DNA of 64,000 bases. Source: Stenotrophomonas acidaminiphila. GTDB lineage: Bacteria > Pseudomonadota > Gammaproteobacteria > Xanthomonadales > Xanthomonadaceae. The stretch spans positions 60,001 to 124,000 of the forward strand of contig CP019797.1 of assembly GCA_002951995.1 (NCBI GenBank). Direction: 5' to 3'. The position numbers and the translations under genes were made by a program. The notes beneath the pieces were generated by a model. That model was not told where the DNA came from and ran no database searches. It was given only the letters and a program-made list of their open reading frames with translations. Of the stretch, positions 1 to 15,342 are shown in pieces (the first letter of the stretch is position 1; the number at the start of each line of letters is the position of its first letter).

Positions 1-2372
<2,372 letters not shown>

Positions 2373-2497
2373 TATAACCTCAAGTTGCCTTGGCCGACAT
2401 GACATGTCGATAGACCCAAGTGCACGCTACGTCACAAGACCTACGAGAGGCTGGCGCTTTATCCTGCTCCAACGGATAGCGACCCTCCAACCCTCTC

Positions 2498-2612
2498 CCT
2501 GGTGAAATTAGCGCTGTGGAACCACCCGATCCCATCCCGAACTCGGAAGTGAAACGCAGCTGCGCCGATGGTAGTGTGGCTCAAGCCATGCGAGAGTAGG
2601 TCATCGCCAGGG
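2498..2612 (+). rRNA. 5S ribosomal RNA
   Basis: The 5S rRNA follows the 23S gene after a spacer of about 125 bases, the normal rrn order. The core CCCGATCCCATCCCGAACTC is intact, and the ends (CCCTGGTG... and ...CATCGCCAGGGG) pair as the terminal helix. Length is about 115 bases. No tRNA gene is seen between 23S and 5S or after 5S. Confidence 0.95.
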
Positions 2613-2623
2613 GCTTTATCCCC

Positions 2624-2660
2624 AAACCCCCGCTGCTCACGCAGCGGGGGTTTGCTTTTG
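2624..2660 (+). terminator. rrn operon intrinsic terminator
   Basis: A 13-bp perfect stem (AAACCCCCGCTGC / GCAGCGGGGGTTT) with loop TCAC is followed by a T-rich tail (TGCTTTTG). It lies 11 bases after the 5S gene and ends the rRNA operon. Confidence 0.9.
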
Positions 2661-2695
2661 TGCGGCATCCAAAACCCGGCTGTCGCATGGACCAG

Positions 2696-2717
2696 AACGG
2701 CGCCTGACGGCGCCGTT
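2696..2717 (-). terminator. Palindrome AACGGCGCC...GGCGCCGTT, copy 1
   Basis: A 9-bp perfect stem with loop TGA. The same stem recurs at 3047-3068. On the minus strand it follows the degraded mgsA-tail copy, so it probably began as the terminator of that gene and was duplicated with it. Confidence 0.5.
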
Positions 2718-2769
2718 GGCGTTTTCCACCCCTCAAATCAGCGTTGCTGCGGGCGTTGCCCGGCAGTGA

Positions 2770-2885
2770 GCCGCCCTGCGCGTGGCAAGGTTGGGTGCGG
2801 TGATGCATACCGCCTCGTCGTCGTCACCGCACGCTCCAGCAGCTGTATGCCTGCCTCTCGCTCACGTGCTACGTGCGAGCCCACG
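2770..2885 (-). pseudogene. Degraded duplicate of the mgsA 3' end
   Basis: On the minus strand this stretch reads HVAREREAGIQLLERAVTT and, after an indel, AVCITAPNLATRR. This matches HVARQHEADIQLLERAVTT...AVCITAPNIAAR near the C-terminus of the methylglyoxal synthase at 3309-4228. DNA similarity to about 3387-3500 is plain by eye, with substitutions and small indels. Only the C-terminal part remains, with no start codon. It is a decayed tail duplication and has no expected function. Confidence 0.7.
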
Positions 2886-2934
2886 GATCTGCAGGAGTGC
2901 ACTGCGACGGCCGCCCTGCAGGCGCGGGACAGAC

Positions 2935-2968
2935 AAAAAGGCCAGCAGCCACGCGGGCCTGGCTGCTG
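2935..2968 (-). terminator. Minus-strand intrinsic terminator
   Basis: The stem CAGCAGCCA (2943-2951) / TGGCTGCTG (2960-2968) is followed on the minus strand by a U-run, seen as AAAAA at 2935-2939 on the plus strand. It lies between the two gene remnants and would stop minus-strand transcription toward the rRNA operon. Confidence 0.7.
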
Positions 2969-3046
2969 CACCCTAACCGATCCGCCTAGGCGAAGGCGTG
3001 GAGCAGGTGCAGCCTCAAGCTGATCGGCGCCCACCGCACATACGAC

Positions 3047-3068
3047 AACGGCGCCAAAAGGCGCCGTT
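3047..3068 (-). terminator. Palindrome AACGGCGCC...GGCGCCGTT, copy 2
   Basis: Stem AACGGCGCC / GGCGCCGTT with loop AAAA, the same stem as at 2696-2717. On the minus strand it lies about 30 bases after the stop codon of the ketoacyl synthase remnant, a typical terminator position. Confidence 0.55.
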
Positions 3069-3098
3069 GCTTCCATCATTGCCGCCAGAACGCGAAGA

Positions 3099-3224
3099 TC
3101 ACACCCGCCCGAACACCAGCGTCGCGTTCGTACCCCCAAAACCAAAGCTGTTCGTCATCACCCTCTCCAACCGCGCTTCCTGCGTCGAACGCAGGATCTC
3201 AAAGCTCTCAGCGCGCGGGGCCAG
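3099..3224 (-). pseudogene. 3' remnant of a beta-ketoacyl-ACP synthase (FabB/FabF type)
   Basis: The last 41 codons before a TGA at 3101-3099 end in MTNSFGFGGTNATLVFGRV. This is the highly conserved C-terminus of condensing enzymes of the FabB/FabF family (NSFGFGGTNA, next to the second active-site histidine region). Upstream, the reading frame loses all resemblance to the family and there is no catalytic core, so only the tail survives. It sits between the methylglyoxal synthase gene and a second copy of that gene's tail, so it probably arrived or was left behind by the same rearrangement. Confidence 0.75.
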
Positions 3225-3308
3225 CGTGGTGAGGGTCGCTGCGCCGGATCTGAAGCCGTCGCGCCAGCGGGACGCCGCAACTCCGATGCAGGTCGGTGTA
3301 TACGGTGC

Positions 3309-4228
3309 CTATACGGCGCCGCCGGATGCTTCACTGTGGCTGGTTAGTGGTGCAGCGCGCATGCCGCCACGTTGCCGTGCGGCCACCGCCCAGCGCGCGG
3401 CGATGTTGGGCGCGGTGATGCACACCGCCCTGTCCGTCACCGTCGTCACCGCCCGCTCCAGCAACTGGATGTCAGCCTCGTGCTGGCGCGCTACATGCGG
3501 GTCCTCGAAGAAGATCGCGCGTTGGCAGCGGCCCTCCAGCACACGGTCGGCGATCTGCGCATCCCCTCCCAGGGGACCACTCTGGAAACGCTGGATCCAC
3601 GCCTGGTCGCGGGGCCAGCCGCGGCTCCAGGCCAGCTCGTTCAGGCGTTGCCCGGTGGTGCCGGTACCGATGCGCTGGCCGAACCGCGACAGCACGTCGA
3701 AGTGCTCGGCGGCGAACGCCAGCATCTGCGGCTTGCGGGCGTCGTGCGCGATCAGTGCCAGGGTCTGGTTGCCCAGGTCGTGGAGATCGTCGGCGCCGGG
3801 GTCGGCGGGCAGGCCTGCATGGATACGTTCCATCTCGACCCAGTCGCGGGCGCTGGCCACCGTGGAGATGAAGGGCTTGCCGTGGATGACGCACTGTCGC
3901 TTCAGCGCGATGGCCTCGGGGAACACCGATGACGGATCCACCGGATCGATCAGATAGATCGCGCCGTCCAGGGTACGTGCGGGCGTGCCCATGCCCACGA
4001 TCTCGGCGACCAGCTTCATCAGTCCGCCGTCGCGGCCGTTCGGGTAGCGCGCCAGGCCGGGCAGGCTGCCGGGGGCAGGGCACCGGCGATGGCGTCATGG
4101 GTGCGGCCGACGGCATGCAGTTCGACGCCGAGCTCGCGGATGCCGCCGGCGCTGGCCCGGAGCCAGCGGAACAGGGCGGCGTCGGCGCGTTCGTGGTGCA
4201 GGCGGTTGGCGGCCAGGCCGATGCGCAT
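3309..4228 (-). CDS. mgsA: Methylglyoxal synthase, two-domain form (frameshifted)
   Basis: Methylglyoxal synthase converts dihydroxyacetone phosphate to methylglyoxal in the cytosol. The C-terminal half has the full family signature: AHDARK (catalytic His), GTGTTG (phosphate loop), SGPLGGD (catalytic Asp) and FFEDP...QHEADIQLL. The start is ATG at 4228 (MRIGLAANRL) with GAG about 8 bases upstream. The N-terminal half looks like a second, degenerate copy of the fold (GGLMKLVAEIVG, IYLIDPVDP) without the GTGTTG loop. The reading frame breaks in the G5 run at 4071-4075. Adding one base joins MRIGL...HDAIAG to GLARYPNGRDGGLMKL and gives about 306 residues. Either a sequencing slip or a real mutation is possible. 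Without correction only 3309-4019 would be read, from an internal ATG, and that part still carries the catalytic domain. Confidence 0.8.
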
Positions 4229-4536
4229 GGAGATCTCGCTGGAGTGGGAACGCACTGAGTTTACGTGCTGGAGAGGGCCGGACCCGCGGCAGGGGCACGC
4301 AGCCGCAGTCGTCCGCTGCATGCCGCCGCGCTTCGGTGATGCGCGCGCCCGCGTGCCCGCGCACCGGGCGATGCGCTCGGGCGCGGGCACCGTCGACCCA
4401 GGTGACCACCGGGCGCGTTCCGGTACCCGCGAGGCACCCGGTCCGCGCCGCGCACAATGCGCGCCTCATCTGTCCCGGTCGGGACCGGAGAAACGGGCAA
4501 CGCGGCATCCGGGCCTGCGGCCGTGCAACGCACGAC
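4229..4536. other. Intergenic region, no gene seen
   Basis: These 308 bases separate the start of the methylglyoxal synthase gene from the end of gltD. ORFs crossing them have no recognisable family. The only structure noted is a small inverted repeat (CCGGTC/GACCGG, 4476-4489), possibly part of a gltBD terminator. A weak -10-like TAAACT on the minus strand near 4257 could serve mgsA. Confidence 0.5.
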
Positions 4537-10534
<5,998 letters not shown>

Positions 10535-10730
10535 CTGGGCCTCGTGGTGCGCGGGTGGGCGGCGACACCTCACCCTCGTCCACCGCGGCACCCCATGCAC
10601 GGCCATGTTGCTGTCGCGTGCACGGCATGCCCGTCACTGGAGCGCAGCGTTGAGGCCACCGGATGCGCTCGACTAGAACACAGATGCTGCGGTGCCGCAA
10701 CGCATGGTTGCGGCAGCAACCAAACCCTTG

Positions 10731-10750
10731 CGCCGCAAGGCTTTGCGGCG
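10731..10750 (-). terminator. Hairpin after the first I78-inhibitor gene
   Basis: Stem CGCCGCAA / TTGCGGCG just after the minus-strand stop codon at 10760. The downstream U-run is weak (CAAGGGTTTGG), so this is a probable but imperfect terminator. A second imperfect hairpin lies at about 10686-10717. Confidence 0.45.
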
Positions 10751-10759
10751 TGTTCCGGG

Positions 10760-11158
10760 TCAGCCGCAGCGGACCCCGGTGACCACGTCCTTGTCATCCA
10801 CTTCGATGTTCAGGCGCTCGCCCAGGAACTCCATGGTGACCGGCTGGTTGGGCTTGAGCAGGCGCAGCTTGGCGGCCCCGGCGTCCTGTCGTGCCTGCTC
10901 GGCCAGCGCCTCGGTGTAAGCCTGCCCGACCAGGCCTTCGACCTGGCTGGCATCGCAGCTGCCCACCGGCGGCGGCGTGGTGGCGACGCCCTGGTCCGGG
11001 GTGGCGGCGGCATCGGCGGCCTGCTTGGCCTGGTCCAGCGCCTGCTCCTGTTCTTCCGGGGCCGGGCCCTTGCACGCGCCCAGCGCGAGCACGAGCGACA
11101 GGGCGGCGATCAGGGCGGTGGGGCGGCGCACGGCGCGCGGCATCGTCGGGATTCGCAT
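10760..11158 (-). CDS. I78-family peptidase inhibitor, lipoprotein
   Basis: A small secreted lipoprotein of 132 residues. A positively charged start and hydrophobic core lead to a lipobox (LALGAC, Cys29), followed by an Ala/Gln/Pro-rich linker. The C-terminal 65 residues are an I78 inhibitor domain (CDASQVEGLVGQ...LRLLKPNQPVTMEFLGERLNIEVDDKDVVTGVRCG). The cysteine pair at its two ends fits a disulfide-closed inhibitor. Family members inhibit serine peptidases, so protection of the periplasm is the likely role. ATG at 11158 is preceded by GGAG at good spacing; upstream in-frame ATGs lack this. A related gene lies directly upstream. Confidence 0.85.
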   Translation of the reverse strand: MRIPTMPRAVRRPTALIAALSLVLALGACKGPAPEEQEQALDQAKQAADAAATPDQGVATTPPPVGSCDASQVEGLVGQAYTEALAEQARQDAGAAKLRLLKPNQPVTMEFLGERLNIEVDDKDVVTGVRCG

Positions 11159-11258
11159 CGGAACTCCAGTGCTGATGAAGGACACCGAAGCATATCGCCT
11201 GGTTCCAGGCCTGTACCGTCGCAGCGCGTCATCCCGCCTGCATGCACAGGCGCCGCGC

Positions 11259-11579
11259 TCAACCGCAGCGCAGCGCGGTGATGGCGTTGCCGCGACCGAC
11301 CTCGATGGTGAGGCGGTCGCCCCCGGACGTGGCGCTGGTCGGGGTCGCCGGCAGCCGCGTGCCACCGCGCACCGTCTGCACCTGCAGGCTGTCGCTGTCC
11401 ACCCGCGCGCGTTCCACCGTGGCCGGCGAGGCGGCCAGCCCGGCCGCGCCGAGCACCATGTCGGTGTGGCATTGGCCGGAGATGACCCCGTCGATGGGCT
11501 GGATGCTGGCGACCGGCGCGCTGCTGCAGGCGGCGGCGGACAGCACGACGGTGCCGGCGAGGATCAGGCTGCGGTACAT
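11259..11579 (-). CDS. I78-like peptidase inhibitor, lipoprotein
   Basis: A 106-residue lipoprotein with lipobox (SAAAC, Cys18) and a C-terminal I78-like domain. The end, LTIEVGRGNAITALRCG, parallels LNIEVDDKDVVTGVRCG of the neighbouring gene. The N-terminal cysteine of the domain is in SGQCHTD. Between the two, the sequence is more divergent than usual for I78, so the family call is less firm than for the neighbour. ATG at 11579 has GGAG 8 bases upstream. The two genes are probably diverged tandem paralogues in one transcription unit, 100 bases apart. Confidence 0.7.
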   Translation of the reverse strand: MYRSLILAGTVVLSAAACSSAPVASIQPIDGVISGQCHTDMVLGAAGLAASPATVERARVDSDSLQVQTVRGGTRLPATPTSATSGGDRLTIEVGRGNAITALRCG

Positions 11580-11708
11580 GGCGGACTCCATGGCGGGGCG
11601 GTGTGCCGAGCCTGCCGCCGCCGCCGTGTGCGGGCGATGAAAGCCGGCCGCGACGGCCGCGGCGATGCCCGCCGATAATGCGTGCATCGCCGCATGCGGA
11701 GTGGATCG

Positions 11709-12824
11709 ATGTCGCAACAGGAAGGCTGCCGGGTCGTGGTGCTCGGCGGGTACGGGCATTTCGGCGCGCGCATCGTGCGCGCGCTGGCGGCGACCCCGGG
11801 CATCACCGTCATCGCCGCCGGGCGCCACCCGCAGCGCGCGGCGGCCAACCTGCCCGGGGTGGAGATGGCGCCGGTGCAGTGCCGGCGGCTGGATACGGCC
11901 GCGGCGACGTTCGCCGACGACCTGCGCGCGACCGGCGCCGATCTGGTCATCCACACCGCCGGACCGTTCCAGGGGCAGGACTACGGCGTCGCGCGTGCGT
12001 GCCTGGAGGCGGGCATGCATTACATCGACCTGGCCGACGGCCGCGATTTCGTCCGCGATTTTCCCGCGCAGCTCGATGCCGTGGCGCGCCGGCACGGACG
12101 CAGCGCGATCAGCGGCGCCAGCACCCTGCCGGCCCTGTCCGGCGCGGTGGTCGATGCGCTGCGCGGGCGCTTGGACGTACTGCAGTCCATCGACATCGTG
12201 ATCGCGCCGGCGCAGGCCACGCCGCTGGGCATGGCCACGGTGCGCGCGGTGCTGTCGTACTGCGGGCAGTCGTTCCGCTGCTGGATCGACGGACGCTGGC
12301 AGCCGGTCGTCGGCTGGGCCGACCCGCAGCCGGTCACGTTCGCGCACATCGCACCGCGGCTGGCCTCGCCCTGCGACGTGCCCGACCACGACCTGCTGGT
12401 GCAGCGCCATCCAGGCGTGTCGACGGTGCGTTTCCGTGCCGCGCTGGAACTGCCGCTGCTGTCGCGCTGCCTGGCGGCCCTGGCCTGGCTGCGGCACCGT
12501 GGCGTGCCGCTGCCGATGGCGGCGCTGGCCGGTGCGTTCGCCCGCGCCGGGCGCTGCTTCGATCGTTTCGGCACCGACCTGGGCGGCATGCGCGTGACCC
12601 TGCGCGGGCAGCGCGGCGGCGTCGCCCACCGGGTGCACTGGGATCTCACCGCACCGATGCTGCACGGGCCGGAGATCCCCACCTTCGCCGCGGTGCTGCT
12701 GGCGCGGCGCCTGGCGCGTGGCGAACCGCTGCCGGTCGGTGCGCAGGCGTGCCTGGGCCTGCTGGACCTGCCGGAGTTCGAAGCCGAATTCGCCCGCTGG
12801 CAGATCGACAGCCAGGTGTCCTGA
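11709..12824 (+). CDS. Saccharopine dehydrogenase-like NAD(P)-binding protein
   Basis: A 371-residue cytosolic protein with an N-terminal Rossmann fold (VVVLGGYGHFGARIVRAL) and the saccharopine-dehydrogenase/trans-acting enoyl reductase layout (HTAGPFQGQDYGVARACLEAGMHYIDLADGR). Proteins of this group are common and mostly uncharacterised, so no substrate is assigned. ATG at 11709 is preceded by GGAG; an in-frame ATG nine codons earlier has no such site. It is divergent from the I78 genes and codirectional with the BlaI/M56 pair, but separated from it by a regulatory region. Confidence 0.8.
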   Translation: MSQQEGCRVVVLGGYGHFGARIVRALAATPGITVIAAGRHPQRAAANLPGVEMAPVQCRRLDTAAATFADDLRATGADLVIHTAGPFQGQDYGVARACLEAGMHYIDLADGRDFVRDFPAQLDAVARRHGRSAISGASTLPALSGAVVDALRGRLDVLQSIDIVIAPAQATPLGMATVRAVLSYCGQSFRCWIDGRWQPVVGWADPQPVTFAHIAPRLASPCDVPDHDLLVQRHPGVSTVRFRAALELPLLSRCLAALAWLRHRGVPLPMAALAGAFARAGRCFDRFGTDLGGMRVTLRGQRGGVAHRVHWDLTAPMLHGPEIPTFAAVLLARRLARGEPLPVGAQACLGLLDLPEFEAEFARWQIDSQVS

Positions 12825-12881
12825 GCGGCCCCGCAACCTGAAGTATTCAGCCCGACACCGGGCGGTATGCCTTCCGGGCTA

Positions 12882-12928
12882 TTGACTACATTTGTAGTCA
12901 TGACTACCGTGGCGACAAATGTAGTCAC
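12882..12928 (+). promoter_or_regulatory. BlaI-type operators and -35 element ahead of the BlaI/M56 pair
   Basis: Operator 1 is the perfect dyad GACTACA-TT-TGTAGTC (12884-12899). Operator 2 is an imperfect dyad, GTGGCGACA-AA-TGTAGTCAC (12909-12928, seven of nine pairs). Both contain the ACA..TGT core of BlaI/MecI sites. A TTGACT (12882-12887) overlaps operator 1 and could be the -35 box. The arrangement predicts autorepression by the BlaI protein encoded 11 bases downstream. Confidence 0.8.
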
Positions 12929-12938
12929 GGAGTCGACC

Positions 12939-13325
12939 ATGCGCCGCAAGACCATCGGGGACCAGGAGCTGGCCCTGCTGCAGTACATCGGGGAAAACGA
13001 ACCGGCCAGCGTCGGCGAAGTCGCCGCCGGCTTCGGCGAGGCGCGCGGCCTGGCCCGCTCCACCGTGCTGACCATGATGGAGCGGCTGCGCGGCAAGGGC
13101 TACCTGCAGCGCGCGCAGGACCAGGGTGTGTACCGCTACCGCTCCACCGCGCAACAGCAGGAGGTGGTGAGCAGCGCGGTCGGCAGCTTCGTCGAAAAGA
13201 CCCTGCAGGGCTCGATCTCGCCGTTCGTGGCGTGGATGTCGGAGAAGGCCGAGGTCAGCGACAACGAACTGGCCGAACTCGAAGCGCTGGTCAGCAGGCT
13301 GCAATCGCAGCGCCGGGAGGATTGA
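12939..13325 (+). CDS. BlaI/MecI/CopY-family transcriptional repressor
   Basis: A 128-residue winged-helix repressor of the BlaI family: IGDQELALLQYIGENEPASVGEVAAGF, then the recognition-helix region LARSTVLTMMERLRGKGYLQR and the C-terminal dimerisation part where the partner protease normally cuts. The start is ATG at 12939, with GGAG 8 bases upstream. An earlier in-frame ATG at 12900 would place the operators inside the gene. The M56 peptidase gene follows two bases after its stop, and the spacing shows a BlaI/BlaR-like sensor-repressor pair. No beta-lactamase or penicillin-binding-protein gene lies nearby, so the regulon is unknown. Confidence 0.92.
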   Translation: MRRKTIGDQELALLQYIGENEPASVGEVAAGFGEARGLARSTVLTMMERLRGKGYLQRAQDQGVYRYRSTAQQQEVVSSAVGSFVEKTLQGSISPFVAWMSEKAEVSDNELAELEALVSRLQSQRRED

Positions 13326-13327
13326 TC

Positions 13328-15157
13328 ATGGACAGCCTGTTCGAACTGCTGGGAAATCGCCTGCTCGCCACCAGCGTACAGACCGTCGTGCTCACCGCGC
13401 TGGTGTGGGTGTTGTGCCGCTGCGTGCGGCGACTGCCGGCGGCAACCCAGTGCGGGTTGTGGTGGCTGGTGGCGCTGCAGGCGGTGGTCGGCCTGGTCTG
13501 GAGCGCGCCGTTGCAGCTGCCGGTGCTGCCGGCGCTGGACACCACCGTCGACGTGGTGCAGCAGGCCGCCGCCGCGCAGCCGCAGGCCACCGCCGCACCG
13601 TTGATCGTGATGCAGCCACTGCCGCTGGAAAGCGGCTGGTCGTGGTTGCACGTGGTGATGGCGCTGTGGCTGGCCGGGGTACTGGTGATGGCGCTGCGCA
13701 CCGCCTCGGCCTGGCGCGCCAGCCGCGCCCTGCTGCGCACGGCACGGCCCAGCGACGACCGTCGCCTGGATGCCGCGTTGCAGCTGGCGGCCGAAGCCCA
13801 CGGCCTGCGCCGCGCGCCGCGGCTGATGCTCAGCGCGGCCATCGATTCGCCGCAGCTGGTCGGCCCCTGGCGGCCGGTGCTGCTGCTGCCGGCGCGTGGC
13901 CTGCCGCGCATGGGCGACGACGACCTGGACATGGCCCTGACCCACGAGCTGGTGCACCTGCAGCGCCACGACCTGTGGCTGGGGCTGGTGCCGGCGCTGG
14001 CCCAGCACCTGTTCTTCTTCCACCCGCTGGTGCACCTGGCGGCCCGCGAGTACGCGATCGCCCGCGAGGCGGCGGTCGATGCCGCGGTGGTCGCCGGCAA
14101 CCGCCATTGCCGCCAGCACTACGGACGCCTGCTGCTGCAGCTGGGCGTCAGCCCCCGGCCCGGCGCCGGCCTCGCCAGCGCCTCGCCCACCTACCTGAGC
14201 CTCAAGCGGAGACTGCTCATGCTGCAGAACACCTCGTCCTTCCCGCGCCTGGGCGCGGGCCTGATCGTCGCCGCGGTGGCGCTGGTCGGCGTGTTGCCGA
14301 TGCGCCTGGTGGCCATGCCGGCACCGCCGTCCCCGCCGTCCCCGCCGCCGGTGCCCGCGGCCCCCGCGGTACCGGCCGTGCCAAGCCCGCCTGCCGTGCC
14401 CAAAGGCGACCATTCGGTGGTGCACACCGTGATCAGGGCCAAGGGCACCGCGCCGGCGCTGCCCGCGCCGCCGCCGCCGGTAGCCCCGGCCGCCCCCAAG
14501 GCCCCGCCGGCACCGCCCGCGCCGCCGGTGTCGACGCATGGCGTGATCCATCTTTCGCAGAGCCCGAGCAGCAACGGCTACGTGCTGTTGAAAGACGAGC
14601 ACAGCGTGATGAACGGCTCGATGGCCGATCTGGAGCAGGCGCGCCGGCTGGACGACGGCAACGGCGTGCTGCTGTTGCGTCGCGATGGCCGCGCCTACGT
14701 GGTGCGCGATGCCGGGGTGCTGTCGCGGTTCGAGCAGGCCTTCGCCGAAACCACGCGGCTGGGCGAGCAGCAGGGCCGCCTTGGCGAGCGCCAGGGCAAG
14801 CTGGGCGAACGCCAGGGCGAGATCGGCGGGCGCATGGGTGACATCGGCGCCCGCATCGGCGAGCTGGCCGCGCGCCAGGCGGAACTGGCGTTGGCCGCGC
14901 ACGGCGGGGATGCCACGACGAGCCGCCAACAGGCCGAAGCCGCCCGCCGCGAGGCCGAGAAACTGCGCGCGCAGATCGACACCCCGGCCATGCGCGAGGA
15001 GATGCGTGAACTGGCGCGCCGGCAGGCGGAACTGGGCAGGCAACAGGCCCAGCTGGGCCGCCAGCAGGCCGCCGCCAGCGTGCGTGCCCAGCGCGAGGCC
15101 GAGCGCCTGATCGAGCAGGCGATCCGCGACGGCCTGGCGCAGCCGGTCCGCGGGTGA
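13328..15157 (+). CDS. M56-family (BlaR1-like) membrane metallopeptidase
   Basis: A 609-residue integral membrane protease that should cleave the BlaI partner on sensing a signal. Transmembrane segments lie near residues 15-30, 44-60, 107-122 and 312-326. The cytoplasmic zinc-protease motif HELVH is at 206-210, with a downstream glutamate in REAAVD (about 247). The part after the last membrane segment is unusual. A proline/alanine-rich linker (about 331-400) is followed by a small domain and a helical stretch of repeated G-x-R-Q-G units (about 478-520), then more Gln/Arg-rich coiled coil. There is no penicillin-binding sensor domain. It is translationally linked to the repressor gene (GGGAGG directly before the start). 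Confidence 0.9.
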   Translation: MDSLFELLGNRLLATSVQTVVLTALVWVLCRCVRRLPAATQCGLWWLVALQAVVGLVWSAPLQLPVLPALDTTVDVVQQAAAAQPQATAAPLIVMQPLPLESGWSWLHVVMALWLAGVLVMALRTASAWRASRALLRTARPSDDRRLDAALQLAAEAHGLRRAPRLMLSAAIDSPQLVGPWRPVLLLPARGLPRMGDDDLDMALTHELVHLQRHDLWLGLVPALAQHLFFFHPLVHLAAREYAIAREAAVDAAVVAGNRHCRQHYGRLLLQLGVSPRPGAGLASASPTYLSLKRRLLMLQNTSSFPRLGAGLIVAAVALVGVLPMRLVAMPAPPSPPSPPPVPAAPAVPAVPSPPAVPKGDHSVVHTVIRAKGTAPALPAPPPPVAPAAPKAPPAPPAPPVSTHGVIHLSQSPSSNGYVLLKDEHSVMNGSMADLEQARRLDDGNGVLLLRRDGRAYVVRDAGVLSRFEQAFAETTRLGEQQGRLGERQGKLGERQGEIGGRMGDIGARIGELAARQAELALAAHGGDATTSRQQAEAARREAEKLRAQIDTPAMREEMRELARRQAELGRQQAQLGRQQAAASVRAQREAERLIEQAIRDGLAQPVRG

Positions 15158-15200
15158 GGGGCCCTCGCCGGCGCGGGTCGGCGCCGGCATTGCAACGTGA

Positions 15201-15342
15201 AGGCGGGGCAAGCCCCGCCTGTACGGGGCCTGGCATTGCAATGCGAAGGCGGGCGGGCCCCGCCTCCACGTCCCGTAGGTGCCGGGCTTGCCCGGCACGT
15301 GGCTTTCCCGGCAACGCCCTGCAGGGCATGCCCCGCCTCTAC
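15201..15342. repeat. Cluster of REP palindromes with GTAG-like heads
   Basis: Four palindromic units lie together. Minus-strand GTAC-headed AGGCGGGGC/GCCCCGCCT is at 15201-15224, a related GTGG-headed unit is at 15247-15269, a plus-strand GTAG-headed GTGCCGGGC/GCCCGGCAC is at 15275-15298, and a minus-strand GTAG-headed unit is at 15316-15342. The lead-in GGCATTGCAA before the first two units is also repeated (15187 and 15232). Head plus stem is the layout of the GTAG REP elements of Stenotrophomonas. The last unit overlaps the 3' end of the next gene and provides its TAG stop. Confidence 0.8.

Noticed and set aside
12903..15298. Long minus-strand frames opposite the BlaI/M56 genes
   Set aside because: They are antisense shadows rich in Arg, His and Gln, while the plus-strand genes have clear motifs and ribosome sites.
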